A stretch of DNA of 21,110 nt, taken from JACMPA01 sp035564115. Its GTDB lineage: Bacteria; Patescibacteriota; Saccharimonadia; Saccharimonadales; UBA4665. The position numbers were made by a program, and so were the translations under genes. The stretch is taken from positions 1 through 21,110 of the forward strand of contig DATMTN010000016.1 in the NCBI GenBank assembly GCA_035564115.1, written 5' to 3'. The notes below the pieces were generated by a model, which ran no database searches, had not been told where the DNA came from, and saw only the letters and a program-made list of their open reading frames with translations. Shown here piece by piece: positions 1-5,725 of this stretch (positions within the stretch are counted from its first letter, which is position 1; the number at the start of each line of letters is the position of its first letter).

Positions 1-1061
1 ATCCTAAAGTTCGACCAAGCACTATAAATCTGACTACCAGTCTTATTACTAGTAGAGATTGGCTCAACAGTCAGTAGTGGGTTAATGATGTGGTCGTAGA
101 TGCCGCCGACAGCACTCTGTAATCCATCGATGAGCTTACAAATAACCCACCCAAAGCCACCAGCATTGGACTCACAGGCATTGCTGGGGTCTGAACTGCT
201 GCTCCCGGCTGCTCCATTTGCTCCGCTTAGCTTAGTATTGTCACCTGTCCCATTCAGACTGACGGTCTGAGCTGTAGTCTTTGCGGTGAAGTTGTTAGTA
301 CAAAGTGGGTCACCAAGCTTGCCATCGCTACCCTTCAGGAATGACCCGCTCCAGCACAGCATGTACTTATGGCCCGGGACAAAGCCAGAGACAGAAGTGG
401 AATATACGACAGGATTGGTTGCAAGGGTGGTGCTAACACCATCCGGGCCTGATACGGAGAGCCCGGCTAGGCTCAGGCACACAGGGTCGCTCTTATTGGC
501 TGAATCACACTTTATGCTTAAATCTACAGCGCCAACGCTAAGACTAGGGTCTGTCTCGCCAAAATCCACACTCAGTTTGGCAGTTACTTTGCCGCCAACT
601 GAGCCCGATCCACCTGCACTGATAAATTTATTAAAGGCAGCAGTATTACCGATAGTGATTGCGGTATTCTTATGACCACAACTATCAGTCACTGTACCGT
701 TGCCGGGTTTGCTAGCACTCGAAACAGTTATGGTGACGATAAAACAGCCGCCAGTAGGATCGAGAAGATTCCCGCTAGGGTTCGAGTTGACGCTGTTGTC
801 GAACTTATATTTGCTATTCGCAATGTAGTTGTAGGTAGAACCATCTCCACCGGGACAACCTGCTCCACTACACGTAATATCTAGCGAGCCGTCGGGTACC
901 GCTGGGATACCGTTGCTAAAACCAGGCTCATAGGTAAAAGTGCCCAGTGACGCGGCGCTAGCAGTACCGCTACCCAGTACAGGGGCAATCACCCCGATAA
1001 CTGGGCTGGCCAAAACCAGTATTCCTAATGCTATCGAAGTAAGTTTGTGTTTGAGTTTCAT
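1..1061 (-). CDS. Exported protein, N-terminal part; probable ectodomain of a VirB6/TrbL-like T4SS channel (cut by window edge)
   Basis: The minus frame is open from ATG at 1061 to the left edge (353 codons, no stop), so the C-terminus lies outside the window. It begins with a signal peptide: basic MKLKHK, a hydrophobic core, then a TASA|A-type cleavage site near residue 36. About 250 residues of Gly/Ser/Thr-rich, Cys-containing extracytoplasmic sequence follow. The last visible 60 residues (around GWVICKLIDGLQ and IYSAWSNFR) resemble the linker that precedes the multispanning segment of VirB6/TrbL-like proteins as I recall them from Saccharibacteria. It is transcribed away from six pilin-like genes, which supports a T4SS role. 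The frame and signal peptide are seen; the VirB6 assignment is inference from context and memory, because the membrane domain itself is not visible. No Shine-Dalgarno sequence is evident. It could instead be an unrelated surface protein. Confidence 0.72.
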   Translation of the reverse strand, partial: MKLKHKLTSIALGILVLASPVIGVIAPVLGSGTASAASLGTFTYEPGFSNGIPAVPDGSLDITCSGAGCPGGDGSTYNYIANSKYKFDNSVNSNPSGNLLDPTGGCFIVTITVSSASKPGNGTVTDSCGHKNTAITIGNTAAFNKFISAGGSGSVGGKVTAKLSVDFGETDPSLSVGAVDLSIKCDSANKSDPVCLSLAGLSVSGPDGVSTTLATNPVVYSTSVSGFVPGHKYMLCWSGSFLKGSDGKLGDPLCTNNFTAKTTAQTVSLNGTGDNTKLSGANGAAGSSSSDPSNACESNAGGFGWVICKLIDGLQSAVGGIYDHIINPLLTVEPISTSNKTGSQIYSAWSNFR

Positions 1062-1211
1062 CGAGTTAGTATCTGGCCACCAAAAGATTCAATATCTATA
1101 TACCCATTCAACCACCTTTAGGTGTAAAAATAAAGTCTTCAAGCAGTTGCTTTTTCTGAGGACTCATTCCATAATGCGTCCTAGGATATTGCTAATCGAG
1201 CAAGATACGCC

Positions 1212-1655
1212 ATGCGCAAAACACATATACGCCAAACCCTAGTAAGAGTAGCGACAATCGCTCTGGTTTTTGTTGGCCTGTCAATGGTCACGATTCCTGA
1301 GTTAACTTTTGCCGCCGGTGGCGTAGACACCACGAAGACCACGCTCGGTACAAAGTACTGCGGTGACCCAAGCAAGAATGCGGTCACCACCAGCATCGAT
1401 ATAGGGTGTAAGGGTAAGGGTAACCCAATTATGGACATGCTGTTTGCGTTCATTCGTTTCCTGTCATACGGCGTGGGCCTCGTAATCGTTGCCTCGCTTA
1501 CCTATGCTGGTATCCAGTACACCGGGTCGCGCGGTGACCCGAGTGCAAATGCTCAGGCCGTAAAGCGTATTCAGGCTAACGTTTCTGCCCTGCTCTTGTT
1601 CGTCTTTGCTTACGCGATTATTAACTACATAATTCCCGGAGCCGTACTTCACTAA
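1212..1655 (+). CDS. T4SS pilin-like (TrbC/VirB2-type) membrane protein 1
   Basis: This 147-aa protein is first of six tandem relatives. It has a signal peptide (basic start MRKTHIRQ, hydrophobic core, cleavage near TFA|AG), then a short exposed segment with two cysteines (KYCGD and DIGCK). Two membrane helices follow (about 76-98 and 123-143), joined by a short polar loop with the family-like element around YTGSRGDPSANAQAVKRI. This two-helix hairpin with a basic cytoplasmic loop is the VirB2/TrbC architecture of T4SS pilus subunits. Its stop codon overlaps the next start (TAATG), implying translational coupling. It is the most divergent of the six: the loop has GSRGDPSANAQ where later copies have TSxGD. 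It could be a minor subunit or an assembly factor rather than the pilus body. Confidence 0.8.
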   Translation: MRKTHIRQTLVRVATIALVFVGLSMVTIPELTFAAGGVDTTKTTLGTKYCGDPSKNAVTTSIDIGCKGKGNPIMDMLFAFIRFLSYGVGLVIVASLTYAGIQYTGSRGDPSANAQAVKRIQANVSALLLFVFAYAIINYIIPGAVLH

Positions 1656-1996
1656 TGATTACTCAATTCTCTCAGTTCGCAGCCGCTAATTGCTCTCATT
1701 TCTTTGGGTTGCCAACTTGGTATGAGTACTTACCCGGCTCGTGCTCGAGCCCAGCTATCACGAGCATAAATGATCTATGGCTGGTCGTAGCGGCTTTCGT
1801 TGAGATCCTGCTGCGGATTGCCGGATTAGCGGCAGTTGTATTTGTTATATTCGGGGGTTTCCAGTATTTAACAAGCCAGGCAGAGCCGGATGCCGTAAGC
1901 AAGGCGCGGCAAACCATTATCAACGCATTAGTCGGTTTGGCGATCGCAATCATGGCTGCGGTACTTGTTAACTTTATCGCAGGGAGTATCAGCTAA
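1655..1996 (+). CDS. T4SS pilin-like membrane protein 2
   Basis: This 113-aa protein has no classical signal peptide. Its N-terminal ~40 residues are polar and aromatic with cysteines in ANCSHF and GSCSSP. Two membrane helices follow (about 42-68 and 87-110). The cytoplasmic loop carries GGFQYLTSQAEPDAVSKARQ, the same layout as its neighbours (GG-x-x-x-hydrophobic-TS, acidic/Asp, then an A-R element). Start and stop overlap the adjacent genes by one base (TAATG on both sides), so it is embedded in an operon. It is probably a T4SS pilin-family protein; without a cleavable leader it would rely on the first hydrophobic helix for insertion. Confidence 0.78.
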   Translation: MITQFSQFAAANCSHFFGLPTWYEYLPGSCSSPAITSINDLWLVVAAFVEILLRIAGLAAVVFVIFGGFQYLTSQAEPDAVSKARQTIINALVGLAIAIMAAVLVNFIAGSIS

Positions 1997-2295
1997 TGTT
2001 GAGCACCATTAAACTTATGGCCGATGGCTCGTGTATTAGTGGCGGCTTCTGTACAAATTTGCCTCACGCAACAGCGTCGAGCTCCACGCTTCACCATGTC
2101 CTTCAGATTGTTATCGGCACGTTTGCCGTAGTTGCGGTACTTATGATTGTGATCGCTGGTTTGAACATCGTGACCGCTGGCGGTGATTCGGCAAAGGTTG
2201 CTAAGGCACGTGGTACGATAATCTTTGCGCTCGTCGGCCTGGCGATCGCCATTTTTGCTGACGTTATCGTAAGTATGGTGGCAGGAAGACTCTAA
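1996..2295 (+). CDS. T4SS pilin-like membrane protein 3
   Basis: This is the shortest member (99 aa). The N-terminal segment has cysteines at GSCISGGFC and no obvious signal peptide. Helix 1 spans about 33-56; the loop GLNIVTAGGDSAKVAKARG matches the family consensus (TxGGD-S-x-x-V-A-x-A-R), and helix 2 (about 73-96) contains ALVGLAIAIFADVIV. Its start overlaps the stop of the preceding gene by one base and the next gene begins 3 nt after its stop. It is likely a pilin-fold subunit of the same secretion or adhesion apparatus. Order in the operon and similarity to the other copies point to tandem duplication followed by divergence. Confidence 0.78.
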   Translation: MLSTIKLMADGSCISGGFCTNLPHATASSSTLHHVLQIVIGTFAVVAVLMIVIAGLNIVTAGGDSAKVAKARGTIIFALVGLAIAIFADVIVSMVAGRL

Positions 2296-2298
2296 ATC

Positions 2299-2703
2299 AT
2301 GGTCCAGAAACTTCGTCTGTCGGTCGTTGCCCTGCTCCTACTAGCTGTACCACTTGCTATTTGTCTTTCCCCTGCCCGTGTTGAGGCGGTGAACGTCTTT
2401 CAGGACTCATGCAGCGGTGGTGGCCGTATATCAAGTACGGATGTCTGTTCGGCTATCAAACCAGGCACACCAGGAGCTAACCCCATTGTCACTATCTTAA
2501 AGGTGACTATCGAGGTGATCTCCATAATCGTCGGTGTTACATCGGTCATTATGATAATCATTGCGGGCATGTCCATGATTACATCAAACGGGGATTCACA
2601 GTCAGTCGCAAAAGCACGCAGCGGTGTTATCTATGCCCTGGTTGGCCTCGTAATTGTTGCGCTCGCACAGTCCATTGTATTGTTCGTACTTAATAAGCTG
2701 TAA
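2299..2703 (+). CDS. T4SS pilin-like membrane protein 4
   Basis: This 134-aa protein has a signal peptide (about residues 1-30, basic MVQKLRLS then a hydrophobic core, cleavage near VEA). The exposed segment has paired cysteines (DSCSGGG and DVCSA). Two membrane helices follow, with IIVGVTSVIMIIIAGMSMI for helix 1 and a VGLVIVALAQ-type helix 2. The loop TSNGDSQSVAKARSG is the canonical form shared with pilin 5. Start ATG 2299 lies 3 nt after the upstream stop, so it is translated as part of the same message. It is closest to the two downstream members, which suggests recent duplication. Confidence 0.82.
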   Translation: MVQKLRLSVVALLLLAVPLAICLSPARVEAVNVFQDSCSGGGRISSTDVCSAIKPGTPGANPIVTILKVTIEVISIIVGVTSVIMIIIAGMSMITSNGDSQSVAKARSGVIYALVGLVIVALAQSIVLFVLNKL

Positions 2704-2716
2704 TGAGGAGTTAGTA

Positions 2717-3127
2717 ATGATGATTAGGACACTCAGGAATTTACTATTAGCAATCACCATAAGTGTCGTTGGTGGACTGGTACTTGTGCCGGCGATTAGC
2801 AACGCAGATAGTGCTTTGAAGCAAGATGCCTGTCAGGGCGTGAGCCAACTGGGCGGATCTGGTTGTACATCGGCAGCAGATACGACGGTCAGTACTATCA
2901 TCCAAACAGTAGTCACCATACTTTCAATCATCGTCGGCTTCATAGCAGTCGTCATGATAATTGTCGGCGGGCTAAAGATGATTACCTCCAACGGGGATAG
3001 CAATGCGATAGCCAGTGCACGAAGTACCGTCGTCTACGCACTCATTGGTCTGATTATCGTTGCCCTTGCTCAGATACTTGTCCACTTCGTCCTGCACAAG
3101 ACAAAGGCAGCATTGGTGCACCACTAG
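2717..3127 (+). CDS. T4SS pilin-like membrane protein 5
   Basis: I chose ATG 2717 (136 aa; ATG 2720 is adjacent) because GAGGAG at 2705-2710 is a good Shine-Dalgarno sequence 6 nt upstream and the product then begins with a clean signal peptide (MMIRTLRN..., cleavage near SNA|DS). A longer frame from 2654 would overlap pilin 4 and add an unlikely leader. The mature N-terminus has paired cysteines (DACQG and SGCTS). Helix 1 includes IIVGFIAVVMIIVGGLKMI; the loop is TSNGDSNAIASARST; helix 2 includes ALIGLIIVALAQILVHFVL. It is very similar to pilin 6, so the two are probably the closest paralogues. It ends just upstream of the pilin-6 promoter. Confidence 0.84.
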   Translation: MMIRTLRNLLLAITISVVGGLVLVPAISNADSALKQDACQGVSQLGGSGCTSAADTTVSTIIQTVVTILSIIVGFIAVVMIIVGGLKMITSNGDSNAIASARSTVVYALIGLIIVALAQILVHFVLHKTKAALVHH

Positions 3128-3148
3128 GTCACCACCTTGAATGACCTA
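3125..3148. promoter_or_regulatory. Inverted repeat TAGGTCA-N10-TGACCTA over the pilin-6 -35
   Basis: Perfect 7-bp arms lie at 3125-3131 and 3142-3148. The repeat includes the stop codon of pilin 5 and overlaps the -35 hexamer of the pilin-6 promoter. It could be a repressor operator, or an RNA hairpin at the end of the upstream message (there is no T-run). Confidence 0.4.
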
Positions 3149-3165
3149 TAGCCCTGTGGTATAAG
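3137..3165 (+). promoter_or_regulatory. Sigma70-type promoter of pilin 6
   Basis: TTGAAT (3137-3142), a 17-bp spacer and TATAAG (3160-3165) lie 31 nt before the pilin-6 start. Spacing is ideal. This gives the last pilin its own promoter separate from the upstream operon. Confidence 0.72.
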
Positions 3166-3196
3166 TAGATTAAACAAAGTAAAGAAAGGTATTCTC

Positions 3197-3610
3197 ATGC
3201 TTAAAAAGATTAAAAACGCACTTCTGTCAGTCGGAGTGTTCAGCCTGCTTGCTATCCCAGTTCTGGCACCAGCAGTTGCCTACGCTGACATCACTAGTGA
3301 TCTGTGTAGTGGTAGTAGTTTTGATACAAGTGGTAACGGCACCTGTAACCAGGATTCAAATAACGGTGCTGGTATCGACACTATCCTGAAGAAAGTTATC
3401 CAGATTTTCTCAATCATCGTCGGTTTTGTTGCTGTAGTCATGATTATCGTCGGTGGTATTAAGTACATTACCTCTGGTGGTAACGACAGCAGTGTTGCTG
3501 GTGCGAAGAACACCATCATCTATGCTGTTATCGGCCTGATTATCGTTGCCCTGTCCCAGGTACTAGTCCACTACGTACTGAACAACGTAGCAAACGCCAC
3601 GAACGGCTAA
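3197..3610 (+). CDS. T4SS pilin-like membrane protein 6, probable major subunit
   Basis: This 137-aa protein starts at ATG 3197 with an AAAGG ribosome-binding site (around 3185-3189). It has a signal peptide (basic MLKKIKN, hydrophobic core, cleavage near AYA|DI), a mature N-terminus with two cysteines (DLCSGS and GTCNQ), helix 1 with IIVGFVAVVMIIVGGIKYI, a loop TSGGNDSSVAGAKNT and helix 2 with GLIIVALSQVLVHYVL. Unlike the five upstream copies it has a private near-consensus promoter, a strong terminator and codon choice leaning to CTG, ATC, GGT and AAC, all consistent with high expression. I infer that it is the abundant subunit and the others are minor or alternative. The family is seen clearly; the major/minor division is inference. 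Confidence 0.86.
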   Translation: MLKKIKNALLSVGVFSLLAIPVLAPAVAYADITSDLCSGSSFDTSGNGTCNQDSNNGAGIDTILKKVIQIFSIIVGFVAVVMIIVGGIKYITSGGNDSSVAGAKNTIIYAVIGLIIVALSQVLVHYVLNNVANATNG

Positions 3611-3630
3611 AGCATTTTGTTCGCATCAAA

Positions 3631-3656
3631 GACACCTGGCAACAGGTGTCTTTTTT
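3631..3656 (+). terminator. Rho-independent terminator of the pilin cluster
   Basis: A perfect 8-bp stem GACACCTG / CAGGTGTC with a GCAA tetraloop (3631-3650) is followed by six T residues, 20 nt after the pilin-6 stop. Confidence 0.92.
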
Positions 3657-3685
3657 AATATGCCGCCTCCAAGCATCAGGTATAC

Positions 3686-3711
3686 CAAAAACACCCGGCG
3701 AGCCGGGTGTT
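3686..3711 (-). terminator. Terminator of the hsp20 gene
   Basis: A perfect 10-bp inverted repeat AACACCCGGC / GCCGGGTGTT (3690-3699 and 3702-3711) is followed on the minus strand by T residues (3686-3690). It lies 25 nt downstream of the hsp20 stop. The loop is only 2 nt, so the innermost pairs probably open. Confidence 0.85.
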
Positions 3712-3736
3712 AGTTTGTGGCCAGAGTCTCTGCTAA

Positions 3737-4237
3737 CTACAGGACCTGGATCTTTTTGACTGTGTCTTGCTTGACCTTGCCAAAGCTAATGGTCAGCACG
3801 CCATCTTTCAGGACAGCTTCGATCTCTTCTTCCTTAACAGGTACAGGTAGTGCAATGGTACGGCTAAACTCGCCCCAGTAGCATTCCTGCAGAAAGTAGT
3901 TCTCTACCCCGTCTTCGTTGCCAGCACTGAGTGTGCCGTGTACGGTCAGTTGGTTGTCAGAGATACTTACGTCAAGATCATTCTTGTTTACACCAGCAGT
4001 ACGAGCCTTTACGACTAAGCGCTCCTTAGTCTCATACACGTCTACAGCGAGCTGACCAGGTACGGCATCGTCCTCGTCCCACTCATCTGCAGTTGGTGCA
4101 GCAGTCGGCTGTGCAGCCTGAGCCATTTCTGGTTCTGGTGCTACGACCACACCTGCTAATTCGTCGTCGCCCAGAAACGCCGCGGTTAGTTCATCTTCTT
4201 CAAGAAGCAGATCATCGTCGCGATTACGTCGCGCCAT
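3737..4237 (-). CDS. Small heat-shock protein, Hsp20/alpha-crystallin family
   Basis: This 166-aa protein is an ATP-independent cytoplasmic holdase that binds unfolding proteins as oligomers. Residues about 60-152 form the alpha-crystallin domain: QLAVDVYETKERLVVKA, GVNKNDLDVSISDNQLTV, FSRTIALPVPV and the signature A-x-x-x-G-V-L (AVLKDGVLTISF). The N-terminal ~57 residues are unusually acidic and low in complexity (DDDLLLEEDE, then an Ala/Pro/Thr/Gln segment), unlike the hydrophobic N-arm of typical bacterial Hsp20. The C-terminal tail ends KKIQVL, near an I-x-V anchoring motif. Start ATG 4237 has GGAGG about 10 nt upstream. No CIRCE element is present; a separate inverted repeat overlaps the likely promoter. 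It has its own terminator and is monocistronic. Confidence 0.93.
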   Translation of the reverse strand: MARRNRDDDLLLEEDELTAAFLGDDELAGVVVAPEPEMAQAAQPTAAPTADEWDEDDAVPGQLAVDVYETKERLVVKARTAGVNKNDLDVSISDNQLTVHGTLSAGNEDGVENYFLQECYWGEFSRTIALPVPVKEEEIEAVLKDGVLTISFGKVKQDTVKKIQVL

Positions 4238-4310
4238 ATTTAATACCCTCCGAGATTGGTTAAACTAGTAAACTTAGCCAAGAATAATCTTGCGTTTTTA
4301 TGTTATTAGC

Positions 4311-4340
4311 AGTATAGCTTAGTAAGTTCAGGGAGCGCAA
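4311..4340 (-). promoter_or_regulatory. Putative hsp20 promoter with overlapping inverted repeat
   Basis: Read on the minus strand: TTGCGC (4335-4340), an 18-bp spacer and TATACT (4311-4316), giving a leader of about 70 nt. An imperfect inverted repeat GTTCA...TGAAC (4326-4349), with AGC-GCAA-GCT at its centre, covers the -35 and could be an operator. Confidence 0.5.
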
Positions 4341-4383
4341 GCTGTGAACACCTTATTTACAACGCATTAAACACAACGGCGAG

Positions 4384-4389
4384 TACAAT
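4384..4389 (+). promoter_or_regulatory. -10 box just before the comF-like start
   Basis: TACAAT ends only 4 nt before ATG 4394 and no well-spaced -35 is visible. If used, transcription would begin at or near the start codon. Confidence 0.4.
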
Positions 4390-4393
4390 TCTT

Positions 4394-5056
4394 ATGCTTC
4401 TCGACAAACTTTTAGCTCAGGTTGCCCCACACGAATGTCTTGGTTGTAGTACCGAAGGAAAACTATTGTGCGAGGATTGTTTGCCCCAGATTAGACGCGT
4501 TCCACTTGCCTGCTACCACTGTCGCCGACTGTCCGACTCAGCCAAAACGTGTGTTTCGTGCCGCCTGCATACAGATTTGTTCGCAGTCCGGGCGGCTGCA
4601 GTGTACGAGGGTCTCGCAAAGGACTTGGTATGGCAACTCAAGTTCCAGGGTGCCCAGGCTGCAGCCCAGGAGATGGCTGTACTACTCGCTCCTTTCGTGC
4701 CGCAGCGGACTGACATCGTGATTGTACCCGTCCCCACCGCTACTTCTCGTGTACGCCAGCGTGGCTACGATCAGGCAACGCTCATTGCTGAGCATTTGGC
4801 ACGGCAAACGGGTGCTACCTATGCTTCCGCACTCCGTCGGAGTGGTCAGCATCACCAAGTTGGCTCCAATCGAACCCAGCGCATTCAGCAGCTCAGACAG
4901 GCGTACAGAATTATTTCGGCGAGCGCTATCACCGACAAGCATGTCTTGCTTATCGACGATGTGCTAACTACAGGTGCAACGCTAGAAGCCGCCGCACGAG
5001 TAATTAAAGCCGCTGGCGCTAAACATGTGAGTGGTCTTGTCTTTGCCAGGGCCTAG
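4394..5056 (+). CDS. comF: ComF-family phosphoribosyltransferase-like protein
   Basis: This 220-aa protein matches the ComF/GntX group, linked to DNA uptake in naturally competent bacteria; its biochemical substrate is not firmly known. The N-terminal zinc-binding part has four Cys pairs, C15/C18, C26/C29, C40/C43 and C53/C56. The C-terminal type I phosphoribosyltransferase fold shows VPVPTATSRVRQRGYDQA (about 111-128) and the PRPP-binding loop IDDVLTTGAT (187-196) with both acidic residues and TTG intact. Length is normal (E. coli GntX is about 227 aa). It stands alone with no other competence gene nearby. The start is the only plausible ATG, but it lies 4 nt after a TACAAT box, so the message would be leaderless. 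Family assignment is strong; a role in DNA uptake is inference. Confidence 0.92.
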   Translation: MLLDKLLAQVAPHECLGCSTEGKLLCEDCLPQIRRVPLACYHCRRLSDSAKTCVSCRLHTDLFAVRAAAVYEGLAKDLVWQLKFQGAQAAAQEMAVLLAPFVPQRTDIVIVPVPTATSRVRQRGYDQATLIAEHLARQTGATYASALRRSGQHHQVGSNRTQRIQQLRQAYRIISASAITDKHVLLIDDVLTTGATLEAAARVIKAAGAKHVSGLVFARA

Positions 5057-5073
5057 CCTCGAACAGCAAAAGC

Positions 5074-5082
5074 TGCTACAAT
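5074..5082 (+). promoter_or_regulatory. Extended -10 promoter of tRNA-Ser(UGA)
   Basis: TGC-TACAAT (TGn-TATAAT type) lies 27 nt before the tRNA 5' end with no clear -35. The sequence just after it, TTACCCCTGTT, recurs at the tRNA-Arg promoter (10845-10855). Confidence 0.6.
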
Positions 5083-5109
5083 TACCCCTGTTCTTGACGC
5101 CAAAAATAT

Positions 5110-5199
5110 GGAGAGATGTCCGAGTGGTTTAAGGAAACGGTCTTGAAAACCGTCGTGCCGGCAACGGTACCCAGGGTTCGAATCCCTGTCTCTCCGCCA
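5110..5199 (+). tRNA. tRNA-Ser (anticodon UGA)
   Basis: The acceptor stem GGAGAGA (5110-5116) pairs with TCTCTCC (5189-5195), followed by discriminator G and encoded CCA (5197-5199). The anticodon stem ACGGT/ACCGT has loop CTTGAAA, giving anticodon TGA. A long variable arm (class II) and T-loop GGTTCGAATCC are present. It reads UCA and, by wobble, other UCN codons. Confidence 0.96.
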
Positions 5200-5235
5200 A
5201 ACTAAACGCACTGCCCACGGTAGTGCGTTTAGTTT
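5199..5235 (+). terminator. Terminator abutting tRNA-Ser(UGA)
   Basis: A 14-bp perfect stem AAACTAAACGCACT (5199-5212) / AGTGCGTTTAGTTT (5222-5235) with a 9-nt loop starts directly at the A of CCA. The T-rich element is within the 3' arm. Confidence 0.75.
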
Positions 5236-5313
5236 GCTGACTCGGAACTGCAGCCGATAGCCCTGTCCTCAATATTTTACGGGTACTAGAGGCTTTATTC
5301 CACGATCTACATC

Positions 5314-5322
5314 TGTTACAAT
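5314..5322 (+). promoter_or_regulatory. Extended -10 promoter of tRNA-Ser(GCU)
   Basis: TGT-TACAAT lies 40 nt upstream of the tRNA, with a weak -35 candidate (TTTATT, 5294-5299) 17 bp before it. It is the same promoter style as tRNA-Ser(UGA). Confidence 0.58.
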
Positions 5323-5362
5323 AGCCCGAGCCAATGAGTAAACTTTACTCAAAACCATGCCT

Positions 5363-5455
5363 GGAGAGGTACCCAAGTGGCTGAAGGGGACGGTTTGCTA
5401 AATCGTTAGTGGGGCGCGAGTTCCAGCGAGGGTTCGAATCCCTCTCTCTCCGCCA
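5363..5455 (+). tRNA. tRNA-Ser (anticodon GCU)
   Basis: The acceptor GGAGAGG (5363-5369) pairs with TCTCTCC (5445-5451, one G-U), with discriminator G5452 and encoded CCA 5453-5455. The anticodon loop is TTGCTAA, giving anticodon GCT for codons AGC/AGU. A long variable arm and T-arm GAGGG-TTCGAAT-CCCTC are present. The last part of the gene is echoed about 173 nt downstream. Confidence 0.95.
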
Positions 5456-5492
5456 AATACAAGGCCCGCCAGAAATGGCGGGTTTTGTATTT
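5455..5492 (+). terminator. Terminator abutting tRNA-Ser(GCU)
   Basis: The stem AAATACAAGGCCCGCC / GGCGGGTTTTGTATTT with loop AGAAAT starts at the CCA end (5455). Two G-U pairs lie mid-stem and TTTT sits in the 3' arm. Confidence 0.82.
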
Positions 5493-5628
5493 GGTTGAGT
5501 GATGAGTGCTTGAAGAACGCTCAAGGGTTCGGCGGACGAGAAGCGCAGCCAAAAGCAAGCTTGCTTGGTTTTGGTGAGCATCGCAGGGAGGAGTATGGCC
5601 GAGCCATGCGATATCCCTCTCTCTGCCA
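5493..5628 (+). repeat. Structured non-coding segment ending in a copy of the tRNA-Ser 3' end
   Basis: No gene is supported here. The segment contains hairpins: CCAAAA...TTTTGG enclosing the palindrome AGCAAGCTTGCT, and GCAGGGAG/CTCTCTGC enclosing ATGG-CCGAG-CCAT. It ends with ATCCCTCTCTCT (5613-5624) then GCCAAATA (5625-5632). Both blocks also occur in tRNA-Ser(GCU) (5438-5449 and 5452-5459), with two bases (CC) missing between them. GAGAAGCGCAG and GAGCA-CGCAG-GGAG-like words recur after tRNA-Arg (11020-11139), suggesting one family of elements. Confidence 0.55.
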
Positions 5629-5671
5629 AATAAATAAGACCTGTCGTTAAGATAGGTCTTATTTATTTTTT
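5628..5671 (+). terminator. Second terminator after the tRNA-Ser(GCU) tail copy
   Basis: A 15-bp perfect stem AAATAAATAAGACCT (5628-5642) / AGGTCTTATTTATTT (5654-5668) with an 11-nt loop is followed by more T. Like the tRNA terminators, it begins right at the copied CCA. Confidence 0.88.
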
Positions 5672-5712
5672 GAGTAATCCAGACTGCTCTCTTCTAACCA
5701 CAAGCTTTGTTG

Positions 5713-5718
5713 TACAAT
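5713..5718 (+). promoter_or_regulatory. -10 box of the 208-aa membrane protein
   Basis: TACAAT ends 7 nt before ATG 5726, the spacing expected if transcription starts at the ATG (leaderless). No good -35 is seen. Confidence 0.5.
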
Positions 5719-5725
5719 AGCAGGA

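Noticed and set aside
1139..1211. Promoter for the first pilin gene (TTGCTT ... TAATGC)
   Set aside because: The spacing is 19 bp and both boxes are weak; not strong enough to annotate, although a promoter must exist in this divergent gap.
286..1242. Plus-strand ORFs at 286-675, 672-884 and 940-1242
   Set aside because: They lie opposite the 353-codon open minus frame with a signal peptide; their products look like shadow translation.
4238..4393. Possible CIRCE/HrcA operator upstream of hsp20
   Set aside because: No TTAGCACTC-N9-GAGTGCTAA sequence is present; only an unrelated short inverted repeat.
5345..5629. 94-aa minus-strand ORF with WRRERDSNPR
   Set aside because: It is the antisense of tRNA-Ser(GCU); this peptide pattern is a known artefact of translating tRNA genes.
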